From NCBI RefSeq assembly GCF_036373705.1, contig NC_089853.1, positions 885,001-949,000 on the forward strand: a stretch of 64,000 bases of DNA. Direction: 5' to 3'. Position 1 is the stretch's first letter. Each line of letters opens with the position of its first letter. The translations under genes and the position numbers were made by a program. Below the pieces are notes generated by a model. It had not been told where the DNA came from and made no database searches. It saw only the letters and a list, made by a program, of their open reading frames with translations. The DNA is from Amia ocellicauda (Eukaryota > Chordata > Actinopteri > Amiiformes > Amiidae). Below, piece by piece: positions 10,418-23,413 of the stretch.

Positions 10418-13400
10418 ATGATGGGGGTTTTGCTGCTGCTGTGCTGCAGCTGCACTCTGCACTTTGTGTGTAAGAATAAGATTAAATATCACATGATGTA
10501 TGATAAAAAAGTATAAAAGTAAAAAATACCATGTTTTTGTTAAAAAGGTCTTCATTGGATGTTCAAAATGGTAAAACAGCATCAGAAATTAGCTGAATTA
10601 ATTGGCACCTCAGTTTGCAGATGATTTTATAATTGAAAAAGCAGATAGATTGGATGCATGTTTCTGGTCGGCTTTTCTCTATGAAGTTGTGTCTGTGAGA
10701 TACTGTCACTAATGTTGACATTTCGCCTTTTCAGCGACAGATGGCAATAATGAAACTCTGAAGCTGGATGATCTTCACACAAAATGTGAGTGAATGTGCG
10801 TGTGTGTGAGTGTGTGTGTGTGTGTGTGTGCGTGTGTGAATGTGAGTGTGTGAGAACGTGACACAGGAATGAGTGTCAGGGCTGCAGCTAGTGCTGGGGA
10901 TGTCTCTTCTACAGCCTGCCTTCTCCTGAGCTGCACTAATTGTGTGATGTTGTTGTCGTTGTGTATTCCAGTGGGTGGCATTCAGATTGGGGCTACGATG
11001 GTCAAATTTACAGCCTCTGTGAAAATGTGTGAGTGACTCCCATCATTGTAATAATTTTCACACAACAGCAGGCTGCAGTGACACAGCACCTGCCTTCAGG
11101 GTTTATTGTTGGGTGTGGGGGGGGGGGTTGCACACACCTATTAATTTGTTAAGGAATATACGTGTGTGTGTGTGTTGGTCAATGTGTTTTGTTTTCCTGT
11201 GTTAATTCTCTCTGGTGTGGGTTCGATTCTTTGCCCCAGCAGTCCTGGCATCACTGTTCCCACAGTGGCTGAGAGAAGGGCTGAATGAAGATGCAGAAGC
11301 TGTCAGGAGTTTGCTGCCCAGCCCCTGTGAGTGTCACACAGTAGTTACTCCCTTACTTACTGACTCACATACCCAACTTATTTGTGTGTGAAGAGAAACT
11401 GATCCAATCTTGACTGGGAGTGAGCGCACCTTGCCTCACTGGGACTACGCACCGCAAGGATAAGAATCACTGCAGGCGTGTGCTGCTGCCATTGCCCTCC
11501 GTCTGCCTGGGAAGGGAACAGGGCTCGTAGTGTGTGAGCTCTGGGACTGTGGGGGTTGGAAGTCAGGGCTGTTTAAACCCTTAGATATATCAGCAGATTA
11601 GATTATTGATGCAAGGTAACAAAACAAAACAAAAAGTTCCTTTAAACTGTAAAACAGAGCCTTGTGACTTCCAAATGAATACCAAGAAGTAAGCAGAAGG
11701 ATAGTGAGGGAGCTGTAATATATAACGTGAACATCCACCAGGAGAAAATATTACTGTATGATTCCTGGGCTTTTAAATTTTAAGAGCTGAGCTGTGAATT
11801 TGTATGCTTTCGTGTCAATATATTTTAGCTCCAGAGGCCCTAACTCCAAAGCAAGATGACGAGATTCCTCCTGCAGTGCCCACTCAAGGTAGGAGGAGCT
11901 TTGAGACACAGGAAGAGAACAACACAGAATGCCAATATGGTGGGAAGATGAGCTAGCTCCCACTATTCACATAACCTTAAATTAAATGGATAAATCATCT
12001 AATGTGTGATAAATAACAATGCAACAGTAAATCAAAATGGATAAATTAAACCATGAATAAAACAAGCAAGTTTATGAAATGGCTTGACAATCAGCGTAGT
12101 TAATCATCAGAATGTTTTTAGTGGTGAGACCAGGAGCTTAAAAGAACTGGTAAGCAAGAAGCCGCTGAGTTGGGTTCTGGTGATATGACGGGGCAGGCCT
12201 ACAGAACCAGGGCCTGGCCTGTGTTCACTATCTGATTCATAACTCCCCTGTGTCTCTTACTTACTCCAGCCAAGGAACTCCCAACCCCAGAGCAAGATTC
12301 TTCTTACCCTGCTGAGTTGCCCTTGAAAAGTAAGTAAAGCTTAAAATAAATAGTGGGATTTAAAAAGAAAGAGACAGACAGACACACAACACACAAAGCG
12401 TGGGGCCTGGCCTTCAAGAAGGTGGTGAAGCAGCTCTCAGCACACAGGGAGCTTGTGACCCTGTTACCACATGTCAGATGTTCTCCAAATCCAAACACTG
12501 TCAGTTTGTCAAAGGACGAGGAAATTCGCCTTCTGATTCGTCAAGAAGTATTTAAGGCCAACACAGTGTGTGAAATGGCTGCTGGAGTGGATGGCATGAT
12601 AATCATATTAGTAATACAAATGAAAATAATAATAAAAAAATATTGTGAATAAAATTGACTCTCAAAAAGTATGTGGCATATTGAGTGGTGTGCAGCACAA
12701 TGAGCTACCTGCGTACGAATCTCCACCAAATATCAGTTTCTTCCAAGACAAGCCCTGGCTATCCCCACAGTGCGACTTATGAGTCCCACAAAAGTTAATA
12801 GTCCCCACACACTTCTCCCGGTGTTTGGCTTCCTCAGCTCATTTTTGTAGGCTCATGAGGTCATGACTGAGGCACTCAGATTTTAGCTGTGGAGTCCCGG
12901 GCTGAGGCACGCATCTCGGTTGCTCATTATCAGTTTTTGTTGTTTCTTTTTATTTTCTTCTAAAATTAACATGTCGTTTGGCAGTTAAGCTATGGGTGCT
13001 GGAGGCTGTGACAGTCCTTCGACCCGGCCCTAATGCGGCCTAAATGTGACTGTGACGCGCCGGGCCTGGGCCGGTGGAAAGCGTCAGCGTGTGACGCAAC
13101 TCAAGCCCCGCCCCCAGAGACGCGTGTCTGAGAGACGCGGAGTAAACACAGAGTAAACACACAATAAACACAGAATAAACACAGCGTAAACACAGAGTAA
13201 ACACACAATAAACACAGAATAAACACAGCGTAAATACAGAGTAAACACACAATAAACACAGAATAAACACAGCGTAAACACACAATAAACACACAATAAA
13301 CACACAATAAACACAGAATAAACACACAATAAACACAGAATAAACACAGCGTAAACACACAATAAACACAGAGTAAACACAGAATAAACACAGAGTAAAC

Positions 13401-14648
13401 ACACAATAAACAAAGAAAACACAATAAACACATTTTAAAAACACAATAAACAGAGTAAACACAGAGTAAACATACAATAAACACACAATAAACACACAAT
13501 AAACACAGAGTAAACACAGAGTAAACACACAATAAACACAGGCACCGACACAGCTGCACCGCTGCAGGACACAGTATTGTCTCTGTATTGTTTGAATGTC
13601 ATATCGATCTATAGCCTTAAATGTACTGTTACATTTCGCTAGCTCACATCTTATATATATATATATAGCTGGTAAACTTGCTATTGTTTGTTCTTGTACT
13701 AAGTATGATTGAAGTCTGAAATTTAACAGTATGCATTTTACACGTGGAAATTGCCTTGTGAAATTGTGAACGGGACCATAACTGTATTAATTATCCAAAT
13801 GTTGCATTAAAACGATATAAAATTAACCGAAGCACGTTTCCTTTAAAATCAGTGCATTTTAATACGAGACCAGTTATTTACTATGCAATCCGAAATGCAG
13901 TTATATTGAGCTGAGCAGTACAATCACAAATGCCGGCGTTAGAGGAGACAACTGGGACGATGCAGAAATGAAAGCGCTGTTACAATGAGGATGAAGATGA
14001 AAAGTGCGCAGCGCTGCTGTCTGAAGGATATTATCACTACAGACGCGTCACAGAGGCTGCTTTCCGTGCAGACGATTGCATACTAATGCATAGGAGTTCT
14101 TGTGATTTAATGCAGATGTGCTAATAAAGGTGCTTCGCTTTGGGTGAATTGTAACAGCACTTTTACACTTGCAGAACCGAAGATAGACATTTGAAAAGGG
14201 AAATATATGAATTAGATTCTCATTGAACCAGCGCATTTTTAATTATTTCAGAAAGCTTCGGCTGCAAAGGGTTAAGATTACTTTCAAATAAAATATAGAA
14301 CCGAACAATAGCCAATCGATGTTAATAAGTTGTGATTATAAACACATCGCACACACCTGTAATCAGACCTAATGTCCTGCGTCACTGGTCTGTTTGAGCA
14401 GATGTGTTTATTCCCGGCATGCATTTCGTTTAGGCCCCTTTTCGCCCGCATATGTAACGCACTGAGGCTCCTAAACCCGCCATTGTGAACAGGGTGTCTG
14501 AGAAAAAACGGACTAAATTTGAGGGGCCGGCCTAATAAATGTGAACGGGGTCCATTACTTTGTTACTCATTTCCCACAGGAAATTCCTCCATCAGCCACT
14601 ACCAGATTAACCTCGATGCCAGGGCACCAGGTGACTTCACTGCCGCAG
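10418..14648 (+). CDS. muc6: Gene A exons 1-7: signal peptide and N-terminal linker
   Basis: Exon 1 (10418-10469) encodes MMGVLLLLCCSCTLHFV, a classic secretory signal; either of two adjacent ATGs could start it. Exons 2-7 (51, 57, 84, 60, 60 and 69 nt) are all bounded by phase-1 introns and add about 127 residues before the first VWD domain. Exons 5 and 6 encode related Pro/Glu-rich segments (LTPKQDDEIPPA and LPTPEQDSSYPA), which suggests exon duplication. Exon 4 has an alternative AG three bases upstream. The linker is longer than the few dozen residues I expect in MUC6, and individual small exons could be alternatively spliced or mispredicted. Confidence 0.7.
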
Positions 14649-15214
14649 GTATGAACAACTAGGAAATTACCAGCTAGATTCATAAGATATATAACAACTT
14701 CTGACAGTAAAAAGCTTTCTGTCAGCCAGCAGGAGAGAGCTATCCCATTCCATAATGAAACGTGATGAACCTCACACACTGCTGTTGTGTTCCTGTGTAT
14801 GTGTTTGCGTTTTCATGTGTGTGTATGGCGTTTTTTCTCCTCACCATGTTGCTGTGTGCAGCTGCGGTGTGCAGCACCTGGGGTTATGGCCACTTCCTCA
14901 CCTTCGACAACTTCATGTACGACTTCGCCGGCTCCTGCAACTACGTCTTCGCCAGCGACTGCCTCTCTGATGAATCCTCCTTCCACATCCAGCTGCGCCG
15001 GGACGCCAAGGGGGCCATCGAGCGCGTTGTCATACAGCTGGCCTCCTCCGTCATCAAGGTCTGGAGGAAAACCGTCACCTTCAATTCGAGGTGAGTGTGA
15101 CTGCTCTCCCCCCCACCCCCTCGCTCTGCTGGCTGAGCTCCCCACCCCTGACACACTGCTCAATCACTCCTCTTCTCCTTAGTTTTTTAGTTCTTCACTC
15201 TCCCTGGTCACAGC

Positions 15215-15264
<50 letters not shown>

Positions 15265-18200
15265 GTGCTGTCTGTTTTACTATGAGAGGCTTTGTAAAGC
15301 TTTGCTAAATAAAAAAACGACTGATTGATTGGTCTCCTGTAGAGATATTCACCTGCCGTACTTCTCAGGAGGGATCCTGATCAAGAGCTTTGGGGACCTG
15401 GTGCGGCTGGAGGTGATGCCGATGAAGCTGACAGTCATGTGGAACTATGGAGACTACCTGTTGGTGAGTCTGCAGAGAAGTCGGCCACGGTTACTGATTA
15501 GGAGACTCAAGCTCAGCTCGTGGGAGTCTGTCTCCGTTTCTGATTCCCACCCCCACATCTCCAGAGAAACACATCTCAGCCCACATCACATGACATCTAG
15601 ACCAACCTGCCACTCGCTGACTACACAGGGAAATGTTTTGTATAGGTTTTTCCATTTTCACGTAGTTTGGATTAATGTTATTCAACAGGCATGAGATCAT
15701 ACATTGTCCCATTACTTATTTAGTAATTTCATTTTTTTTTTTGTATTTATCTACTTACCTAAATGTTATCTCAGGCCCTGATAATATTTAACTGTTCTGT
15801 AAATCTATCAGGTGGAAGTTGACATTGAGTTTCGCAACAAAATGTGTGGCCTGTGTGGAGACTTCAATGGCGATCCGCTGACATCTGAGTTCAGTGGAAA
15901 CCGTGAGTGCACTTCCTCATTTCACCACTTCTCCTATTAGTGGCAGGTTAAAACAGGATAAAAGTGAATATGGAGGAAGATTAATTTAAACATTCTGGTG
16001 TGTGCTTCTGCTTCCTGTCCCAGTGATACCATCCAGTGTGTAAGTTCCTCCCTTTCCTGTCCCAGTGATACCATTCCAGTATGCCAACAAGCAACAGCAC
16101 GACGACCCTGAGGAAGAGTGTCCACCATTAGAGTCCAGCTGTGTCTCGGGAATCATCTGTATGGAATACGTGAGTACTCCCTCATCCAGGTGTGTGTGGG
16201 TTCAGCGAGGGCGTTTGTCATGACACTGTCTGGGCGCTACTACAGTCTGTGTCCTTACATCCCAGGCCAGACACCTGTACAAATGGTTTACTGCGGAGAT
16301 TCTGCACTTTTTTATTTTCTTGTTAATTTCCCCCTTCATGATCACAGCAACTCATTATTCCAGCTCCGCGAAAACTAATGCATTTATGCCCCCCCACCGC
16401 ACCCCCCTGTGAGGAAAAAAAAAAAATGATGATACACAAACTAACCACATTATTATTATTATTGATTTTATGTTCTGAGTGTTACATACCTGTACTCATT
16501 GTACAGCACTAACTTTGAACATGTTCGGGATGGACTCTGAAACTGTCCCACCCTGGGCTGCCCAGAACTGTGCCAGTAGTCCCCGGTGGCAGTACTGTAA
16601 TGAGTGACATCACATGAAAAGAAAAAGCTGTCAATCAATCAACCATCTAATCAATCAGTCTTCATCAGTGTAGTGCCTTCACAACAAATTGTCACGGGGC
16701 GCTTTCACAGATTTATGTCAGAATGCACAGACAGTCACCGCTGCCATGGCAGTCTGTACAGCCTCAGGAAGGTCCTGTCCCTGGTCTCTGCTCTCCCAGG
16801 CCAACTTGTGCAAACAGCTGCTGGACAGAGTGGCGTCCCGGTGCCCGCTGGACAAGTGGCGCTACGTGATCCGCTGCCAGCAGGACCTGTGCATGGGGGT
16901 GCGGAAGGGCCAGGCCCAGTCCAGCTGTGGCACCCTGACCGAGTATGCCAGGGTGTGCACCCACCGCGCGCCCCACACCGTCAGCAGCTGGAGGACCAGC
17001 AGCATGTGCTGTGAGTCATCACACACACGCACACACAGACACGCATACATTTAGATCACACTCACTCACTCACACACACAGACACATTCATACACTCACA
17101 TACAGTTAGGTCCATAAATATTTGGACAGTGACACAATTGTCATCATTTTGGCTCTGATTGCCACCACAATGGATTTGAAAGGAAACAGTCAAGATGTTC
17201 TTTAAGTGTAGACTTTCATATTTAATTTGAGGGTAGTTGCATCCAAATTGGGTGAACGCTGTAGGAATTACACCCATTTTTATATGTGGTCCCCCCAATT
17301 TTAGGGGCTCAAAAGTATTTGGACAAACTAACAGTTTCAATACTTGGTTGCAAATCCTTTGCAGTCAATGACTGCCTGAAGTCTGGAACCCATAGACATC
17401 ACCAGATTCTGGGTTTCTTCCCTGCTGATGCTTCTTTCAGATCCATTGTGGTAGTGTACAGGGCCAAAATGATGACAATTGTGTCACTGTCCAAATATTT
17501 GTGCACCTAACTGTACACATTGGCACATGTACACAAAGACTCACTCACTTACTCATGCTTGGGGACTCTGAGACTTGGGGCTTGGGGGGCTTGAGGGCTT
17601 GGGGTCTAGGGGCTCAGGTGCTCTGGGGCTGGGGGCTTAGGCCTGACAGACGGCTCATTGTTTTTGTTGGTCCCTCTCAGCCCTGGGGAGCTGCTCTGGG
17701 AACCAGGTCTACATGGAGACGGGCTCCCTCTGCCAACAGACCTGCACCAACCCGCAGTTCAGATGCCCTGCCTCGTTCACCCCTGGGTGCTTCTGTCTGA
17801 ATGGTACCTCCCTCACCAGCCTGCCTGGGATGACATCAGGGGTCAGTGGGGGAGGGGCTGAATACAGGATCAGTGGACAGGGGACTCCTCCTCACTTGTG
17901 CTAGGCTGTTACATCAATAGTGCTCTCTCAGTGACCTGATCACAGCTGCAGACTCAATCAACCAATCAATCAACTGGTATAGTGCCCTTTGCAAAGCTAC
18001 CACAGAGCACTTCAAAGATTGAAACAAACAGCACAAGCTTGTGCTATTCATACCAAAAAAACTTCAGAATAAACCACTGGGCACAGAGCAGAGAAAAGCA
18101 AACTACTGCAGGATGAGTTATAGGAGTGTATATCTCTGAGGTTACAGTAGCACATGAACGTCAGGAAGTCCTTGTGTAGTATTGTGTGAGGGATTTAATG

Positions 18201-21200
18201 TTATAGTCTCTATAGGATCTGTGAATGGGGGGCAAGGTTGTGCCCCCGGGGAGCCAAAGCCTCAATGCTGTCCCTTCCCTGCTTGTTTGATCCTGGCAGG
18301 AACTGTGCTGGACAACATCTCCCAGAAGCAGCTGTGCGTGGCCCTGTCGCAGTGCCCATGTGTCCATAACACGCAGATATACCAGGCTGGGGAGAGACGG
18401 GAGACTCCCTGTGAGACATGGTGGGTGATTGCCCGCAGCAAGACTTTGACATAGTTGCTACATGCTGCCTGGAGCCGGGTCCTTCAGTGCATCCCTTCCT
18501 CATGTGTCTGCAACCTCCCGCCCCCAGTCCCTTCCCTGTCAGTGATCTTTGATGTGTTTCCATCAGCTGCCCCTGACCTCCTCTCCTCTGTGCTCTTAGT
18601 CTCTCTCTCCCATCTCTGCAAGCGCCTGCCATGCCTGACTCTCCCCCCTCCCCTCTCTGAGCGCAGCCTGTGCAAGGACAGCCGCTGGGAGTGCAGGGAG
18701 CGGTTCTGCCCGCAGACGTGTGCGGTGGAAGGAGGGTCTCACATCACCAGCTTCGACTCCCACAAGTATCGCTTCAGCGGGCTCTGCTCCTACGTGCTGC
18801 TCACAGTAAGTTCCTCTACCCTGTGCTAACCTTGCGTTGTGTGTTGTTTGTTGTGTGTTGTGCTGAGCTGTGTCAAGTCAGCTGCTGGGAATTTTCACAG
18901 AGGTCTGAATATCACAATGCAAGGTGGGACCCAGGCATCAGGGCATAGTTAGTGACCAGGTGGCTCAGTTACAGGAGAGGAGTGTGCAGTAACAGGCAGT
19001 ACTAATGGATGTGCTGTGTCCTGTGTACTGTTCCCAGAGCATCCTGATGCCCAGCAGTGGGATGGTCATCGGACACTTTGGCAAATGTGGAGTCAGTGAG
19101 AGCCAGGCATGTCTGACAGCCATCTCCTTCAGCTCCACACAGGTACTGCACCCCCCCCCCCCGACCGCACACACATACACCTGCATCACACAGCTCTCCC
19201 CTGCAACAGCCCTGCTCACTTGGTATTGTACCATAAACATGTCATGCTTTTGTGAAGTGTTTTCTTGTCTCCCTGGGTACGGATGTTTGCTAAGAGAATA
19301 TTATTATTAATAATAATACTTGGAGGGAACATGTAATGGGAAAGGCACACTTAATTTCTGCAGGGCAGAGTGGGGAGGCTGTGTTCTCTGCAATGATCTG
19401 TGCTGTTTTTAAATATTAGATTCCCTGAATTAAAATGTGGGCTTCGGAAAGTAAGTCTGTTACACTTTTAACTGGTTTTTGAAGGATATTTTTATAGGAA
19501 TAGTTTTTAAAATGTATTGTGTATATATACAGACGAGTGACAAATTGAAAATCCTGAATAAATGAGTGGAGGAACATGTGTACAATTAAGCAATTAACAT
19601 CCTATCATTCTCTGTGGCATGTATACAAATGCTGAGCAGGCCCAGCTGACCTCGATTTTGGATCAAGATGGCAAGAGGAAAGGATCTAAGTGACTTTGAA
19701 AGAGGGGTCATTATTGGGGCACGAATGGCAGGAGCTTCAGTCACACAGACTCTCAACTGGCTCGTGTTCTGGACAAGTGGGCGAGTGCATGTGTGGGACA
19801 CCAACAGAATGGGACAGGCCTGACTGCTGGACCCCTACCCACTTTATATTGTTTTTTCTTTAATTTGTCACCCGTCTGTATATAATGCTGTAGCTGTGTA
19901 TTTTGGTAGAACATTCCTCTACTTTGTAGACTTCCATGCACTACATTTTGGGGTAATGTGAAAATGAACAGTTCAACAAATATAACACACATTGTTCATC
20001 AAGCCATAACACAACCCCGTGTGTCATTGCAGACCAACTTCAGAATCGACAGTGTTGAGGTTCTCGTGGACAATCAAAAGATCAAGCATCTGCCCTTCAG
20101 AACAGGTAGCTCTCCAAATGGCATGACATCACACTCCTCCTCTCTCTCTCTGTCTCTCTCTCTCTCGGAATTCAATTCAATTTGCTTTATTGGCATGACA
20201 GTTATACCTTAGTATTGCCAAAGCATTATAAATAATATAACAAACAATATTTAAACAATACAGAAAATACACACACATATATATATATACCCCCCACCCT
20301 CATACAACACAAATACAAATGGAACAGGTTCCCCTCCCTCCCTCCTTCCCTCCCATTAGCAGGCATGGTCTCTATATACTGTACACTGTCCCTCAGGCTG
20401 TGACAGCTGGACACATATTGGGCAGCCAGGGGAGCTGTGTGTCCCTCTCCCTGATGGCTTTTCTGTGTTTGTCATTTGTGGGAATTGTGGGATGGAGAGA
20501 GTGATTTTATTAATAAAATTGTCCCGTGTTTGCGAGTATTTTTCACAGGTCAGGAGAACGTGCATCTCTGTCTCGACCTCTCCTGTCTCACAGTGACCAC
20601 AGAGCCTGTTCTCTCTGGCCAGGATGTGGTCACTGAGATGGTATTTGGTCAGGATCTGCCTTTGCTTTGTGTTTCTGACAGTCACCAGGTGTTCTACCAG
20701 GCTGTAGTTTTGATTGAGGGTCCGATAGCACTCGAGTTTGTTTTGTGTTTGTGTTGGTTTCCCAATGGACCCGATAAGAGTGTCTGAGGTATAATTTGGT
20801 TCAGATGAATTTGCATTGTTTGTGCAGAGCTGTCTAATCTGCTCTACTCAGAGAGCCTCAGGACCGGCTGGTTGAGGGGACTCTTCTCTGGGCTGAGCTC
20901 CTGGTATTGCAAGACTTTGAAATGGATTGAATTAGAGTTGCTCTGTTTTAGGTGAATCCAATATTTCAGTTCTCTTTTTTAATATTAATAATCAGTGGAT
21001 AAAGGCCTAATTCAGCCCTGCATGCATTGTTTGGTGTATTTTTCTTTACTTTCAATATATTTTAACAGAACTCTGCATGCAGGGTTTCTGTGGGGTGTTT
21101 ATCCCATGTTGTGAACTCCTGGTTGATGATTGGTCCCCACACTTCACTGCTGTATAAGGCTATTCATTGAATTAGACTTTGGAGGATTTTTAGCCAAGGA

Positions 21201-23382
21201 GGATGAAAATTATAGAGCCTCCTCTTAATGGCATTAAAAAAAACCAGCATGCTTCTCCTTTAGTGCATTCACTGCCTGCTTAAAGCTCCCTGAGGCGCTG
21301 ATGGTCAGCCGCAGGTGTGTCGCTGGTGCTGTGCTCTATGGTGGTGCTGCCCAGAGTGAAGCGGTACCTGTGTCCCTGAGATCTGGCTTTCTTTTTAAAT
21401 GTCATGACTCAGGGTTTATTCATGTTTACTGCCAGGGCCCAGGTCTGACAGTACTGCTCTAGCACTGACAGGCTCTGCTGCAGCCCCTGCTCTGTGGGCG
21501 ACAGCAGCACCAGGTCACCTGCGTTGAGCAGGAATATAACTTCAGTGTCATGTAGGGTGGGGCCGGGGGCATCAGACTGCTCCAACAATGTGGCAGCTCA
21601 TTGATGTAGATGCTGAACAGTGTTGGGCTCAGACTGCAGCCCTGCCTCATTCCCCGCCCTTGTAGGAAAAATCTTGTTCTTTTATTGCCAATCTTTACTC
21701 CAAATTTATTTTCTGTATACATTGATTTGATGTCATATACTTTACCCCCTGCACCACTTTGGAGAAGTTTGAGAAATAGTAATTTGTGTCAAATTGAATC
21801 AAATTCCTTTTATTCTATAAAGCATGCAAATATTTTTCCCTTATTTGTTTGGTGGACAAATTAGAGTGTGTAGTGTGTAAATGTAGGGTGCAGTGTTTTG
21901 GGAGGAAGCCATTCTGACTCTTACTCAGGACACTGTGTTTGGTAATGAAGGCCAGTATCCGGGCATTGAGGATACTGCAGAAAACAGTCCCCAGATTACT
22001 GCTCACAGTTAGTTGTTGGGGTCCAATTTGTCTCCATTCTTATATATGGGTGTTATAATCCCTTGGTTCCAGGTCTTGGTACCCGGTCTTGGTACCCGGC
22101 TCTCAGTACGAGATTGAACAGTTTAAGCAGCGCCTCCTGCAGCTTCTCTGCATTGATGCTGTCTGGCCCACTGGCTTGCTTTGTCTTGCATTTGTCACTC
22201 AGCTCCTCTGCTGTGATCGGGTTGTCTATGGGTTTCTGATTGTCTTTAATACATGATTCTAATTGTATTAATTTTTCACAGATGGAAATCTGAGTTTTTT
22301 TAGTTTTCTACTTCTTTGTAAGGTTTTCAAAATGATTTTTACAGGTGTTTCCATTCTGTATAGCCAATTCTTCTTTATTTGTTAAATTTAGGTTGTTCCA
22401 GGTTTCCCAAAAATTCTGATTTATTGAATTTCACTGAGTTGTTTATTGATGTGTGCTTGTGTCTGAGAGTGTGTTTGTATTGTCTGAGTGTTTCACAGTA
22501 TTTCTGGCATAAATCGGGGCTGTCTGAATATTTACGTTTTTGATTTGATAGCAGTCTTGGTTTTTTCTTTGTGGATGTATATTCTTCATCAAACCATTTC
22601 TCTTTGAATTTATAATTTGTATAATTTTTATGATTTACTGTTTTTAATTTTGGATTTTTCTGCTGCTTTTTAAATATGATTTAAATCATTTACAGCCCGA
22701 GTTGTTTTTGTGTGCTGATATTGTGTTTGTGTAAATGTGTAGATCAGTGATTGTATTTCATTAGTGCCAATTGCTTCTCTGTATGCTTCTGTGCTGTTTG
22801 GAGCCCATCTGTAGGAATGGGTGAGGTTGTACAGCTCAAAGGGCTGTGTCTGTGACTCTGTGTGTTACCCTGCTGTGTTCTCTTTATGAACACAGTGATT
22901 TGGCTGCGCTCTGACAGGGGGGTTTGTGGTCTGACAGTGAATGCGTTTATTAAGGAGGGATCCATGTCTGTGATGCCATAGTCCACTACACTGGATCCCA
23001 GAGCTGAGCAGTAGGTGAATCTACCTAAAGAGTCCCCTCTGATGCTGCCATTAAGGATGTATGTATCCAGGGCCCGACAGAGATGCACTAGTTTTCTTCC
23101 ATTGTTGTTAATTGCACGGTCAGAGTTGTTTCTGTGTAGGAATGTGGGTGTGAGGCACAGAGGGGCCTGGCTGAATATATGGCTGTTGCCTTGTGAAATG
23201 TTGCAGTCAGGCTCTGACCCTGTCCTGGCATTGAAGTCCCCACAAAACACTATACTTCCCAGGGCCTGGTAATGGTAGATTTCTGTCTGGAGGTGTGGGA
23301 GATATTCCTCATTGTAATATGGAGAGTCAGAAGTGGGGATGTATGGTGCACACAAATAAATATCTATTTGGGAAAATGTGAT

Positions 23383-23413
<31 letters not shown>

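Noticed and set aside
13141..13539. Possible CRISPR-like array
   Set aside because: Units are contiguous tandem repeats without unique spacers, in a eukaryotic intron.
13040..13559. Three overlapping minus-strand frames of 115-162 codons with Cys/Leu/Val/Tyr repeats
   Set aside because: They lie in an 11-bp minisatellite whose period is not a multiple of three, so every phase is open. No start context, splice site or domain.
14755..15285. Several overlapping frames on both strands around exon 8
   Set aside because: Only the frame reading AVCSTWGYGHFLTFDN has VWD homology and joins its neighbours in phase. The others are shadows in GC-rich exon DNA.
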